64,000 nucleotides of DNA from the NCBI GenBank assembly GCA_964619125.1, contig CAZUCA010000005.1, forward strand, positions 1 through 64,000, written 5' to 3'. Positions 17,316-27,437 of the stretch are shown in pieces; position 1 is the stretch's first letter, and each line of letters opens with the position of its first letter. The position numbers and the translations under genes were made by a program. A model generated the notes under the pieces. It was given only the letters and a program-made list of their open reading frames with translations, was not told the origin of the DNA and made no database searches. The DNA is from Owenweeksia sp964619125. Lineage in GTDB: Bacteria > Bacteroidota > Bacteroidia > Flavobacteriales > Schleiferiaceae.

Positions 17316-18086
17316 TTGGCAGAACTGAAACTCAAAAAACCCATTTGCTTCTTTGACATCGAAAGTACCGGGGTAAACGTTACCACCGACCGCATCGTGG
17401 AGCTGGGTATTCTTAAAATATATCCCAATGGCACCCAGGAAAGCCGTACCTGGCTGGTAAACCCCGAGATGGAAATTCCAGCCGAAGTGATCGCTATTCA
17501 TGGTATCTCCAATGAAAAGGTTGCCAATGAGCCCACCTTTAAGGAACTGGCCCACCGCGTTTACGACATGGTGAAGGATGCCGACCTGGCCGGCTACAAT
17601 TCCAACAAGTTTGATGTGCCTATGCTGGTGGAGGAGTTTATGCGTGCCGATATTGACTTTGACCTCTCTAAGCGCCGCACCGTGGACGTGCAGAATATTT
17701 TTCACAAAAAGGAAAAGCGTACCCTTGAGGCCGCCTACCGCTTTTATTGTGACAAAACCCTGGAAAACGCCCATACCGCTGAAGCCGATACCCTGGCTAC
17801 CTACGAAATCCTGAAGGCCCAGATTGACCGCTATGAGGATATTGAAAACGATATCGACTTCCTGTCCGAATACAGCAACCGCTTTCGCGCCGTGGACTGC
17901 GCCGGCTTTATCATTCTCAATAAAGATGACCAGGAGTGCTTTAGCTTTGGTAAATACCGCAACCGCACTGTGGTGGAGGTGCTGGAAGAAAATCCCGGCT
18001 ACTATAACTGGATACTCAACGCCGAATTCCCACTCTACACCAAAAAAATCCTTACCCGTATAAAACTTAGAATGAGCCAGGCATGA
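17316..18086 (+). CDS. DnaQ-like 3'-5' exonuclease
   Basis: This 256-residue protein has a DEDDh-type RNase T/DNA polymerase III epsilon-like nuclease domain. FFDIESTGVN (about residues 12-21) gives the first acidic pair, GYNSNKFDVPML the middle aspartate, and AHTAEADTLAT (His, then Asp) the last motif. The C-terminal 60 residues (FSFGKYRNRTVVEV...YYNWIL) are the small module commonly attached to this Bacteroidota subgroup. The start is a TTG at 17316, chosen because the family begins just before the first motif; no ATG is available nearby. The stop overlaps the next start as ATGA, coupling it to the FAH-family enzyme. Its substrate in vivo is unknown; repair or RNA trimming are both possible. 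Confidence 0.85.
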   Translation: MAELKLKKPICFFDIESTGVNVTTDRIVELGILKIYPNGTQESRTWLVNPEMEIPAEVIAIHGISNEKVANEPTFKELAHRVYDMVKDADLAGYNSNKFDVPMLVEEFMRADIDFDLSKRRTVDVQNIFHKKEKRTLEAAYRFYCDKTLENAHTAEADTLATYEILKAQIDRYEDIENDIDFLSEYSNRFRAVDCAGFIILNKDDQECFSFGKYRNRTVVEVLEENPGYYNWILNAEFPLYTKKILTRIKLRMSQA

Positions 18087-18694
18087 AAATAATCTGTGTA
18101 GGACGTAACTACGCTAAGCATGCGGCGGAGCTTCAGAATGAAGTGCCCAAGGAGCCGGTGCTTTTTATTAAACCCGAAACGGCGCTGGTACCGAAGCGCA
18201 ACCCTTTTTTTATCCCTGACTTCAGTAAAGAGGTGCACTACGAAGCTGAAGTAGTGGTGAAAATTAAGCGCCTGGGAAAACATATCAATGAGAATTTTGC
18301 CCATAAATACTACGATGAACTGAGCCTGGGCATAGATTTTACCGCCCGTGACCTGCAGTCTGAGTTGAAGGAAAAGGGACTGCCCTGGGAAAAGGCCAAG
18401 GCTTTTGACGGCTCGGCGGCCGTGGGGAAGTTTATCGATAAAAAAGAACTTCCGGCTGTAAACGATCTCTCATTCCAGCTTTATAAAAATAACGAACTGG
18501 CCCAGGATGGGCACAGTGCCCAAATGCTTCATTCCATTGATAGCCTGATCGCCTACATTTCCACTTTCTTTACCCTGAAGATCGGAGACCTCATTTTTAC
18601 AGGCACTCCGGCCGGGGTTGGGCCGGTAGCTGTGAATGACCGTCTGAAACTCATTTTGGAAGAGCGGGAAGTGCTAAGCCTGAACGTAAAATAA
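18083..18694 (+). CDS. fumarylacetoacetate hydrolase (FAH) family protein
   Basis: This 203-residue enzyme of the FAH superfamily cleaves C-C bonds in, or decarboxylates, small 2-oxo acids in a Mg2+-dependent way. The family features are KIICVGRNYAKHA at the N-terminus, FIKPETAL, the metal-binding HYEAEVVVKI stretch, GIDFTARDLQ and FTGTPAGVGP near the C-terminus. The short single-domain form resembles acylpyruvase/oxaloacetate decarboxylase FAHD1 rather than true fumarylacetoacetase. Its ATG overlaps the stop of the exonuclease gene. The exact substrate is uncertain. Confidence 0.88.
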   Translation: MKIICVGRNYAKHAAELQNEVPKEPVLFIKPETALVPKRNPFFIPDFSKEVHYEAEVVVKIKRLGKHINENFAHKYYDELSLGIDFTARDLQSELKEKGLPWEKAKAFDGSAAVGKFIDKKELPAVNDLSFQLYKNNELAQDGHSAQMLHSIDSLIAYISTFFTLKIGDLIFTGTPAGVGPVAVNDRLKLILEEREVLSLNVK

Positions 18695-18743
18695 TCATCT
18701 AGCCCACAGAATAAATTACATGAGGCCAATTCCTTTGTCTTGC

Positions 18744-18751
18744 TATATTTG
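18744..18751 (+). promoter_or_regulatory. -7 promoter element of the 1635-residue T9SS protein gene
   Basis: TATATTTG is an exact TAnnTTTG match 40 bases before the ATG at 18792. No clear -33 TTTG is visible at the usual distance. Confidence 0.4.
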
Positions 18752-18791
18752 TAGGTCTCTCATAGTAACATAACGCTAATCACGAATTAAC

Positions 18792-21700
18792 ATGAGGAAG
18801 ATTACTCTTCTATTACTTTGTCTGCTTACATCGTCTATGGCCTGGTCACAGAGCTTCAATCTTCTCTACCACGAGAATTTTGACGCCACCAGTGGCCCCG
18901 ATTCGGTGACCAACTCAGTTATCCCCACTACTTCCAGCTCCGCCTGGAATGACACCAACTTTCTGAGCACCTCCCCCTCGATGTCTTATCACTTTAAGAA
19001 TCAGCAGGCCAATGAAATTGTCACCTTCGAAACTGACGCTTTCAGTACCCTGGGTAACCCTTATGTTCTGCTTTCCTTTAACCAGATTGTAAAATTTTTC
19101 CCTACCAACCGTGCCTATATTGAAATTTCAGTTGACAACGGCGTTACCTGGGATACTCTTGACGGGCGTACCTATCGCGGTGCCAGCCCCAACTTTGCCC
19201 AAACCCGCTACTTCCAGGAAGCTTCACATGCAGTGTGGTCCAGTGGTGTAACTCCTAATAACAACTGGTGGATTACCGAAGAATTTGACCTTACCGGCGT
19301 GGCCTCTGACACCTCAGTAACCCCCTTTACCGGTTATGCCAACGTAAAGCTGCGCTTCCGTGCTTACGCCACTTTTATACCGGGCACCGGTGCTTCCGCC
19401 GGCTGGTTTGTTGACGATATTGAAGTGATTGGTAACAGCTGTGAGGTTTCACCGCCCCAGGTGTCCTTTAACTTTACCCAGGTGAGCGGCTGTTACGCCA
19501 ACAAGCCCCAAAACGGTCTTGAGTTTGACTTTTCCAACAGTTACCCGGTGGGCGTGGTGGCCTTCGATACCGCCAGCTTCTTTGATACCGGTATCGACAG
19601 TGTAATAGCCGTATATCAAAAACTAAGTAATGGGGTGTGGAGTGCAAACGACACCATCAATATGCCCCGCAACACTTCCGGTGCTGCTGGTGAGTACAAG
19701 GGTTTTTTTACCAACATTTTGGCCGGCGATACGGTGCGCTATTATGTAGTGGCCTTTGACCTGGGTTGTCCTAACTCTACCCGCGTTCCCACCCAACTGC
19801 AGGGTAGCTACTATACCTTTTATATAAAACAGGCGTCTCCGGCCAAATGTGGCCAGCCTAACTGCGGTCTGGCGCCAACCATTATCGACGCCTCCAATCC
19901 CTGGGTTCAGGATTTTGAAGGCAATGAATGGGGCGTAGGAACCGGTACCGGTAATGACCCCTCGGTGTTTACCCATCGCGGCACCTGGCCTACCTTCCCT
20001 GACGGTTACTGGACCGTATCCCCTACTCCTAGTGCCTCAGCTTTTGGCTGGAGCCTGCGTAGCGGTACCACTGGCGGTCACCCCTATACCGGTCCTGCCG
20101 GAGACCATACCCCCGGCCAATTCGGAACCGGAACCTATGTTTACTTTGAGAGTTCAACTAACAGCGTTTTCAATAACTCCTCATCCTTTATCACTCCCTG
20201 TATTGATCTCACCAAGTCTACCGCTTGTCTCGGTCTGGAGTTTTATTACCATATGTTTGGGGATGACGTAAGCTTTATCAGGGTAGATATCGATACCGGT
20301 GCCGATGCACCAGGGCAATACTGGCCTATTTACGGTCGTATCAATGGTCCCCACCTCAATAACCAGAATGACCCCTGGCAGCGTGCGGTGATTTCATTGG
20401 AGCCCTTTGCCAATAAAATCATCAAGATCCGCTTTACCGCCTTTGACCGTACCAACCCCATCACCAAAGACCGGGCTGATATGGCGATTGACGATATCAA
20501 GATCTTCGCGCCTGACCCCGTGGATATGATGGCCATAGAGCAATCTTATCCCGTAAATGGATTGTGTAACTATTCCACCAACCAGGATGTAACCATCTCG
20601 GTGCAGAACAACGGTTGTGTATCGGCCACAGACGTACCTATTGCCTACCAGGTGATATTTAATGGTTCACCTCAGGCCACCATTTATCGCGATACCATTT
20701 CTAACCTGAGCATGCCCCTGGGCGGTGACACCCTTAATCACACCTTTAACGCTCAGGCTGCCAGCAACTTTACCAACCCTGGCACTTACCAGGTAAAAGC
20801 CTGGGTAGAGATGCCCGGTGATGTGGACAACTCTAATGACACCGTTTACGGTGAGGTAATTAATGTGTATAATCCCATCAACAGCTTCCCCTACATCGAG
20901 GATTTTGAAGATGGCGTGGTAGGTACACAGAACATCAACAACAGTGACCTGAAGTTCGACGATGAATTTATTCCCAACTTTAAGTGGACAGTGGGTGAGG
21001 AACTTACTGCCGCCGACAAAACCGGTCCCTTCAGCGGTTTTTACTGGAACGGCAAGTATCTCTATGCCGAGGCCGGTGGTACCAGCTCCGCTGGTGAAAC
21101 CTACCTGCGTACGGTATGTGTGGATATACCCGCCACTATGACTAATCCCACCCTCGATTTCCTTTATCACGACTACGCGCCTGACATTAACAGGCTCGAA
21201 ATTCAGGTATCAGAAGAAGATGAGGATATCAGAACCTGGACCCCCATTACCGGTGCCAGCATTACCCCTTCTTCAAACTATGAGCTTGATGATTGGAAAT
21301 TGAAGCGGGTAGACCTTAGCGCCTATGCCGGTCAGTCTATTAAACTGCGCTTTACCATCAAGAGAAAGGCAGGTACCAACCGCACCAATTTTGCGATTGA
21401 CAACCTTACTATTTACGACCTACTGTCAACTGATGCCGGTGCTTTCTCTATTCTTAACCCCAGTAAGATTGGTACTTTTGACACGACCCTGATTCCACAA
21501 TTCAGGATTATGAATTATGGTAGCAGCACCCTTAATAACTTTACCGTTCACCTGGATGTAACGCCACTGTGCGGTCCCAACCAAAATGTGACCAGCAGCT
21601 ATAGCCAGAGTTACACCAGCCAGAACATTGCTCCTGCTCAAGGTGGCAACGTAAACTTCAACAGTGTAAACTGGGACTGGGATATCGGTGAATACCGCTT

Positions 21701-23699
21701 AACCGTGTACACCACCGCTTCTGGCGACTCCTATTCCTTTAATGACACCATCAGCCGCAATATTATTATAAGCGGCGATCCTATCGCGATTCAGTTTGAC
21801 GACAACTTTGATCCCTGCGACTACTCTGCCAATGGCTTCTTTGCCGGTGGTAACGGATTATTGCAGTGGGAACTTGGTACACCTACCTTCGGCTTTAATG
21901 GTGCCCACAGTGCACCCAATGCCTGGGTAACCAACCTCGACGGCAAGTTCCGCATCGGTACTACCGAGCGCTTGCTGGTGCCCCTGCTCAATGAGTTTGA
22001 CACTATCAGCAAGGCTGAGGTACGCTTCTGGCACAATATCGACTTCGGAAGCAGCAGCAGTTCTATGGCTGCCGGTACGGTGGAGTACTTTACCAACGGT
22101 GGTTATCAAACCCTCGGTACGGTTAACTCAAGTGTAGGTACCAACTGGTGGTCGAGTATCTATGCTACGCCATCATCACCCTTGTTTGCCAACGGCAGCA
22201 GCCCCGGTGCCCCGGCCTTTGTAAATTCCACTAATGGCCGCTGGATCCGTTCTACCTATCCGCTGGATCAGTTCAACTATTTTACCAATGACCTGATCAT
22301 GCGGTTTATCTTTAAGTCAGATGCCAATATGAACCCGCTCAATGCCGGTGCCGGATGGGCAATCGATGACTTCTCACTCTATGTGCCTCCGCAAAACAGT
22401 GCCGCGCCGATGAAGGTGAGAACCGTGAAAAACCTGCCCTTCCCCGATGTGGAGCAACATTTCCTGATTACCGTTCGCAATACTGGTGGTAAGGTGCTCG
22501 ATAGTTTCAAGGTTGAAGTTACCGTAGATGGTAATTCACTGGGCAGTGCATATTTCTATGAAGCGAAAAAGCTGCTTTATCGCGCCGATTCTATCCTGAT
22601 TCCTCTTGGTGGCGGTAATTATGATACTATCTGGTCTCCAACCGAAACATTCCAGTTTAAGTATCCCTGGCCGGCCAGCACCGTGACTGCAGGACCGCAC
22701 CAGGTTTGTGTGAAAACCTCACGCCCTAATAACAAGCCTGATGCCTACCCCTTTGACGATGAATACTGTAGGACTATTGATGTTTTTGATGAAATCGATT
22801 TAACCAGCAATAGTCCTGATACCAGCTACTGTAATGATTTTGAGGGAACTGACCCCAATTTGTTTAAGTGGTTTGCTACTAATTCGATTACTTTCGATCC
22901 CGATACGCCTTTGGCTCACTCCTGGCGTCAGGGAATACCGGACACTTCCCAATTACCCAATGCCCATAGTGGTAACCAGGTTTGGATGACCGATCTCAAG
23001 AAGAATTACCGTGAAGGAGACAGATCCTCATTATACACCCCTATCTTTATCATCGATAGCAACCAGACCTACGTAATGGACTTCTGGCACTGGATGCAAT
23101 CAGAACCCTTGCACGATGGTGGAAATATTGAATTTACTGAAGATGGTGGCCTCACCTGGCAGCACATTGGCTGGGCCATTCAGGGCAAACCCTGGTACAA
23201 CACCCAGTTTGTAAGTGCTCTCGATCAGATTAAACCAGGCTGGAGTGGCGATACCGAAGGTTGGATTAACTCCACCCTCAGCATGAACTTCGGTGCTTCC
23301 ACCAAGATCATCTTCCGTATCCGCTTTGGTTCTGATCAGGATATTGAGGATAAAGGATGGGCTATCGACGACTTCTGCTTCTTTAAGACCAATTCAGGAG
23401 CTGAGTACTACTTCGGCGAAGGCGAAAATGTACTGCCCGAGGAAGAGGTGATAGGTTTGCCTACCCCTAACCCGGCCAGTGATCAAACTCAGATCAGTGC
23501 CGTATTCCCTAGCCCCACTGATGTTGAGCTGCGCGTGGTGAATACCATTGGTCAGCTGATTGAAGAGCGCTCAGTTAACCTTACCGAAGGAACCCACCGC
23601 TTCGACTTCGACACCCGCAGCTGGAGAAGTGGCGTTTACTTTGTGAATATTGAATATGACGGCAAGATGATTACCCGCAAGCTGGTGATCGCCAAATAA
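18792..23699 (+). CDS. giant multi-module secreted protein with T9SS sorting domain
   Basis: This 1635-residue extracellular protein has a signal peptide (1-20, ending AWSQ) and a C-terminal type A sorting domain starting PTPNPASD near 1557 and ending RKLVIAK. Between them are five jelly-roll modules of the MAM/choice-of-anchor J kind. Each starts with a phrase like DFEG or NFD (about residues 29, 373, 703, 1001, 1347). Each ends in an (A/V)ID(D/N) phrase (about 205, 562, 866, 1188, 1522). CARDB-like beta-sandwich linkers separate them. No catalytic motif is visible. The likely role is adhesion or binding of surface polymers; this is inference from architecture. It is a single-gene unit with its own promoter element and a strong terminator. 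Confidence 0.85.
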   Translation: MRKITLLLLCLLTSSMAWSQSFNLLYHENFDATSGPDSVTNSVIPTTSSSAWNDTNFLSTSPSMSYHFKNQQANEIVTFETDAFSTLGNPYVLLSFNQIVKFFPTNRAYIEISVDNGVTWDTLDGRTYRGASPNFAQTRYFQEASHAVWSSGVTPNNNWWITEEFDLTGVASDTSVTPFTGYANVKLRFRAYATFIPGTGASAGWFVDDIEVIGNSCEVSPPQVSFNFTQVSGCYANKPQNGLEFDFSNSYPVGVVAFDTASFFDTGIDSVIAVYQKLSNGVWSANDTINMPRNTSGAAGEYKGFFTNILAGDTVRYYVVAFDLGCPNSTRVPTQLQGSYYTFYIKQASPAKCGQPNCGLAPTIIDASNPWVQDFEGNEWGVGTGTGNDPSVFTHRGTWPTFPDGYWTVSPTPSASAFGWSLRSGTTGGHPYTGPAGDHTPGQFGTGTYVYFESSTNSVFNNSSSFITPCIDLTKSTACLGLEFYYHMFGDDVSFIRVDIDTGADAPGQYWPIYGRINGPHLNNQNDPWQRAVISLEPFANKIIKIRFTAFDRTNPITKDRADMAIDDIKIFAPDPVDMMAIEQSYPVNGLCNYSTNQDVTISVQNNGCVSATDVPIAYQVIFNGSPQATIYRDTISNLSMPLGGDTLNHTFNAQAASNFTNPGTYQVKAWVEMPGDVDNSNDTVYGEVINVYNPINSFPYIEDFEDGVVGTQNINNSDLKFDDEFIPNFKWTVGEELTAADKTGPFSGFYWNGKYLYAEAGGTSSAGETYLRTVCVDIPATMTNPTLDFLYHDYAPDINRLEIQVSEEDEDIRTWTPITGASITPSSNYELDDWKLKRVDLSAYAGQSIKLRFTIKRKAGTNRTNFAIDNLTIYDLLSTDAGAFSILNPSKIGTFDTTLIPQFRIMNYGSSTLNNFTVHLDVTPLCGPNQNVTSSYSQSYTSQNIAPAQGGNVNFNSVNWDWDIGEYRLTVYTTASGDSYSFNDTISRNIIISGDPIAIQFDDNFDPCDYSANGFFAGGNGLLQWELGTPTFGFNGAHSAPNAWVTNLDGKFRIGTTERLLVPLLNEFDTISKAEVRFWHNIDFGSSSSSMAAGTVEYFTNGGYQTLGTVNSSVGTNWWSSIYATPSSPLFANGSSPGAPAFVNSTNGRWIRSTYPLDQFNYFTNDLIMRFIFKSDANMNPLNAGAGWAIDDFSLYVPPQNSAAPMKVRTVKNLPFPDVEQHFLITVRNTGGKVLDSFKVEVTVDGNSLGSAYFYEAKKLLYRADSILIPLGGGNYDTIWSPTETFQFKYPWPASTVTAGPHQVCVKTSRPNNKPDAYPFDDEYCRTIDVFDEIDLTSNSPDTSYCNDFEGTDPNLFKWFATNSITFDPDTPLAHSWRQGIPDTSQLPNAHSGNQVWMTDLKKNYREGDRSSLYTPIFIIDSNQTYVMDFWHWMQSEPLHDGGNIEFTEDGGLTWQHIGWAIQGKPWYNTQFVSALDQIKPGWSGDTEGWINSTLSMNFGASTKIIFRIRFGSDQDIEDKGWAIDDFCFFKTNSGAEYYFGEGENVLPEEEVIGLPTPNPASDQTQISAVFPSPTDVELRVVNTIGQLIEERSVNLTEGTHRFDFDTRSWRSGVYFVNIEYDGKMITRKLVIAK

Positions 23700-23722
23700 G
23701 TTTTCTTACCCTGTATTACTGG

Positions 23723-23754
23723 AAAGCCCCGGCCACATGGTCGGGGCTTTTTTT
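23723..23754 (+). terminator. intrinsic terminator after the 1635-residue protein gene
   Basis: AAAGCCCC plus GGCC (23723-23734) pairs with GGTC plus GGGGCTTT (23739-23750) around ACAT, allowing one G-T pair, and a T run follows. Confidence 0.9.
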
Positions 23755-23863
23755 GTGCTGTCAAAAATTCAGCAAATATTGGAAACTGCTGCCAAATTGA
23801 CCTCTCAGCAACCAAAAAGAGGCTTGGGAATTATTATTGAGCAGAGGCTATAAAAAAGCAATA

Positions 23864-26479
23864 ATGGACTTCAATAAATTCACAATAAAAGCCCAGGAGG
23901 CCATCCAGCGCGCACAGCAGCTGGTGATGGAAAACGGGCAGCAGGCCATTGAAAATGGTCACCTCCTCAAGGCGATTTTTGAGGTGGACGAAAATGTACT
24001 GCCCTTTATTCTCAAAAAACTCAGTGTAAATGTTTCGGTATTTAAGCAGGCGCTCGACAGCATTATAAGGTCCTACCCCAAGGTGGAAGGTGGTAATGTG
24101 CATCTGTCGCGCTACGGCCAGGACACCCTGACCCGTGCTCAAACCCTGCTCAAAAAGTTTGGTGACGACTATGTGGCCCTCGAACACATAATTATGGCTA
24201 TGCTCAAATCAGGCGATAGTGTGAGCCAGTTAATGAAAGACCAGGGCATCACCGAAAAGGGACTGGAAAGTGCCATCAACGAATTGCGACAGGGGAAAAA
24301 AGCAACTACCGCCAGCGCCGAAGACTCTTATAATTCCCTTAATAAGTATGCCCGCAATCTCAACCAGCTGGCAGCCGATGGCAAACTCGACCCGGTAATT
24401 GGCCGTGACGAAGAAATCAGGCGGGTGCTGCAAATCCTCAGCCGCCGAACCAAAAACAACCCCATATTGATTGGTGAACCGGGTGTGGGTAAAACGGCCA
24501 TTGCTGAAGGTATGGCGCACCGCATCATTAAAGGCGATGTGCCTGAAAACCTGAAGGAAAAACAGTTATTCAGCCTCGATATGGGCGCCCTGGTAGCCGG
24601 GGCCAAGTATAAAGGTGAGTTTGAGGAGCGCCTCAAAGCGGTGGTAAAAGAAGTGGTAGACAGTGAAGGTCGCATCGTACTCTTTATCGATGAGATTCAC
24701 ACCCTGGTAGGTGCCGGTGGTGGCGAAGGGGCCATGGATGCCGCTAATATCCTGAAACCGGCCCTGGCCCGGGGTGAGCTGCGTGCCATTGGTGCCACCA
24801 CTCTCAACGAGTACCAGAAGTACTTTGAAAAAGACAAGGCCCTGGAACGCCGCTTCCAGAAGGTAATGGTGGATGAACCCGATACCGATTCGGCCATCTC
24901 CATTCTGCGCGGTATCAAAGACAAGTACGAGGCGCACCACAAAGTGCGCATTAAGGATGAAGCTATCCTGGCATCGGTAGAGCTTTCGCAGCGCTATATC
25001 ACTGACCGCTACTTACCGGATAAGGCCATTGACCTGATTGATGAAGCGGCCGCAAAGCTGCGGATGGAAATCAACTCCAAGCCGGAAGAACTCGATGCCC
25101 TCGATCGTAAAATTCTGCAGCTGGAAGTGGAACTGGAAGCAATCAAGCGGGAAGGTGATGATGGCAAAGTGACCAACATCAAGCGCGAACTGGCCGGCCT
25201 TAACGAAGAGCGCAACAGCCTCGCCGCCAAGTGGGAAGATGAAAAGGCACTGGTGGAAGGTATCCAGAAAGCCAAAATTGACATTGAAGAGCTGAAGCTG
25301 CAAGCCGAGCAGGCCGAACGGGCCGGGGATTTCGGTAAGGTAGCAGAGATACGCTACGGCAAGATCAAAGAAGCCGAGGAACGCCAGGCCAAGTTTGAAG
25401 AACAGATCAAGGATCTGCAAAAAGGTAAAACCCTGATCAAAGAGGAAGTGGATGCCGAGGATGTGGCCGATGTGGTAAGCCGCTGGACCGGTGTGCCGGT
25501 ATCACGCATGCTGCAGAGTGAACGTGAAAAACTTTTGCAGCTCGAGGATGAGCTCCACAAACGCGTGGTAGGTCAGAAGGAAGCCATCATGGCGGTGTCG
25601 GATGCGGTGCGCCGCAGCCGTGCCGGTTTGCAGGATGAAAACCGTCCTATCGGTTCTTTCCTGTTTTTCGGTACTACCGGGGTTGGTAAAACCGAGCTGG
25701 CAAAGGCGCTGGCCGAATACCTCTTTAACGACGACAAGGCCATTACCCGCATCGACATGAGCGAATACCAGGAGCGCCACAGCGTAAGCCGCCTGGTGGG
25801 TGCCCCTCCCGGCTACGTGGGTTACGATGAAGGCGGCCAGCTTACCGAAGCGGTGCGCCGCAAACCCTATTCAGTGATCCTGCTTGATGAAATCGAAAAG
25901 GCACACCCTGACACCTTCAATATCCTGCTGCAGGTGCTTGATGAAGGCCGCCTTACCGACAATAAGGGCCGCACTGCCAATTTCCGCAATACCATCATCA
26001 TTATGACTTCCAATATGGGTTCAAACCTCATCCAGGAGAAGTTTGAGAAGCTAACGGAAGAAAATAAGTACGAGGTGTATGAGGAAACCCGTGAAGAAAT
26101 CCTCGCGATGATGCGCCGCAATATCCGTCCGGAATTTATCAACCGCATTGACGAACTGATTATGTTCCTGCCCCTGAGCAAAGAAGATGTGAAAGCGATA
26201 GTACGCCTGCAAATCAATATCCTGCAACGTATGCTTCGCAAGCAACAGGTTGAGATTGATGCTACGGAAGATGCGATCAGCTACCTCGCCGATATTGGTT
26301 TCGATCCTCAGTTCGGGGCCCGGCCGATAAAGCGGGTCATTCAAAAGCGGATAATGAACCAGCTCTCCAGGGATATCCTCAGCGGCTCGGTAGACAAGGA
26401 CAGTTTGATTTTAATAGATCTCGAAAACGATCGCCTGGTTTTCCGCAACCAGCAGGCCGAATTGCCGGAGATCTCCTAA
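23864..26479 (+). CDS. clpB: ATP-dependent disaggregase ClpB
   Basis: ClpB is a hexameric AAA+ chaperone that pulls polypeptides out of aggregates together with DnaK. The 871-residue protein (from the ATG at 23864, MDFNKFTIKAQEAIQ) has the full family layout. There is an N-terminal Clp repeat domain (about 1-145), then NBD1 with Walker A GEPGVGKT and Walker B VLFIDEIHT. The coiled-coil M domain (about 400-525) is rich in Glu/Lys/Leu and is diagnostic against ClpA/ClpC. NBD2 has GTTGVGKT and ILLDEIEKAHPD. An in-frame TTG 27 bases upstream is rejected because the conserved start is MDFNKFT. No clear promoter element or CIRCE-like repeat is visible in the upstream gap. Confidence 0.97.
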   Translation: MDFNKFTIKAQEAIQRAQQLVMENGQQAIENGHLLKAIFEVDENVLPFILKKLSVNVSVFKQALDSIIRSYPKVEGGNVHLSRYGQDTLTRAQTLLKKFGDDYVALEHIIMAMLKSGDSVSQLMKDQGITEKGLESAINELRQGKKATTASAEDSYNSLNKYARNLNQLAADGKLDPVIGRDEEIRRVLQILSRRTKNNPILIGEPGVGKTAIAEGMAHRIIKGDVPENLKEKQLFSLDMGALVAGAKYKGEFEERLKAVVKEVVDSEGRIVLFIDEIHTLVGAGGGEGAMDAANILKPALARGELRAIGATTLNEYQKYFEKDKALERRFQKVMVDEPDTDSAISILRGIKDKYEAHHKVRIKDEAILASVELSQRYITDRYLPDKAIDLIDEAAAKLRMEINSKPEELDALDRKILQLEVELEAIKREGDDGKVTNIKRELAGLNEERNSLAAKWEDEKALVEGIQKAKIDIEELKLQAEQAERAGDFGKVAEIRYGKIKEAEERQAKFEEQIKDLQKGKTLIKEEVDAEDVADVVSRWTGVPVSRMLQSEREKLLQLEDELHKRVVGQKEAIMAVSDAVRRSRAGLQDENRPIGSFLFFGTTGVGKTELAKALAEYLFNDDKAITRIDMSEYQERHSVSRLVGAPPGYVGYDEGGQLTEAVRRKPYSVILLDEIEKAHPDTFNILLQVLDEGRLTDNKGRTANFRNTIIIMTSNMGSNLIQEKFEKLTEENKYEVYEETREEILAMMRRNIRPEFINRIDELIMFLPLSKEDVKAIVRLQINILQRMLRKQQVEIDATEDAISYLADIGFDPQFGARPIKRVIQKRIMNQLSRDILSGSVDKDSLILIDLENDRLVFRNQQAELPEIS

Positions 26480-26503
26480 GCAGTTTTTAAAATGATCATT
26501 CAG

Positions 26504-26545
26504 TAACCCCTGACCGGCCCCGGCTCGCCAGGGGTTATTTTTTCA
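26504..26545 (+). terminator. intrinsic terminator after clpB
   Basis: TAACCCCTG (26504-26512) pairs perfectly with CAGGGGTTA (26529-26537) and a T6 tract follows. It separates clpB from the convergent methyltransferase gene. Confidence 0.85.
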
Positions 26546-26548
26546 GCC

Positions 26549-27436
26549 TTAGATTGGCTTATTCAGCACCGCCGCATCATGCTTGCCGAGGAAGGCCTTT
26601 AACAGCTCAGGCTCCTTCCCGGTTTCGTCAATAATGAGCTTTCGCAATCTGTCATCGCTATAAAAGGTTGAGCCATACACCGAAGTATCGGTTATGCGGT
26701 CGCCTACCCAGCTTACACCGGCATCTTCGCTGTGATCGGTAAAATGATAATCGCCGGTGGCCGCTGTTGGGGCCAGGTCGATATTAACATAGGTGAAAAT
26801 CAGTTTACCGCCGGGACGTAAATGGTAAAACAACTTCTGTAACCACTCCCTGCAGAGGGCTTCAGGAAGGTGCGTAAACACCGAAATAGCAATGATCAGA
26901 TCGTAGTTGGACGCGTTGAGGCTATTAGCGTCACTGCCATGTAACAGGGTTTTAAAGCCAAAAGTCTCCTGCTGGTACCGCAGGGCCTGTTCCTTGATCT
27001 CCGAAACCTGGATTTCGGCCGCCGGAAAAAAGGCGGGGTAAAAGCGGGAACAACGGGCATATCCCGAACCAAAATCAAGTAATTTCCCCACCTCAAAATC
27101 CTCGGGCAGCAAAGCCGAAAGCTTTTTAGCGGCCACCATACCTACCCGGAAATACTTGTACACCGCCTCGGCAGAGGAGTCAGGAAAACGGCGCAGCTGG
27201 TGGTGAAACATAAGGTCGTTCTTATGCACGCTGCTGTCAAAATCGGCTATCCCGAATTCTTTGCTGGCCCGTTCCCGCAGATAGCTATGCAGAACAGGGC
27301 TGAAGGTGATTTTATCCGGTGTAACCAGTTGCAGATAGCTATTGAGGTACTGCAGCTGCTTTTCAAATTCCAGCCTGGTTTCAGTAACCCCCAGCTTATC
27401 GCGCAGCCAGGCACCAATTTTATTCCTGATGTTCAT
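26549..27436 (-). CDS. SAM-dependent methyltransferase, class I
   Basis: This 295-residue protein (from the ATG at 27436, MNIRNKIGAWLRDKLG) has a Rossmann methyltransferase core. Motif I is LLDFGSGYARCSRF, followed by an acidic loop (VSEIKEQAL), motif IV YDLIIAISVFTHLPEALC and LRPGGKLIFTYVN. The motif order fits small-molecule or sugar O-/C-methyltransferases; the substrate is unknown. The start lies one base after the stop of the DUF2279 gene, so it is the last gene of the six-gene dapF operon. An alternative start at 27487 would overlap that gene by about 50 bases and adds a tail unlike the family. Confidence 0.82.
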   Translation of the reverse strand: MNIRNKIGAWLRDKLGVTETRLEFEKQLQYLNSYLQLVTPDKITFSPVLHSYLRERASKEFGIADFDSSVHKNDLMFHHQLRRFPDSSAEAVYKYFRVGMVAAKKLSALLPEDFEVGKLLDFGSGYARCSRFYPAFFPAAEIQVSEIKEQALRYQQETFGFKTLLHGSDANSLNASNYDLIIAISVFTHLPEALCREWLQKLFYHLRPGGKLIFTYVNIDLAPTAATGDYHFTDHSEDAGVSWVGDRITDTSVYGSTFYSDDRLRKLIIDETGKEPELLKAFLGKHDAAVLNKPI

Positions 27437-27437
27437 C

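Noticed and set aside
23751..23863. Heat-shock CIRCE or palindromic element before clpB
   Set aside because: No TTAGCACTC-type inverted repeat and no copy of the TGTCAG-C-CTGACA palindrome from htrA is present.
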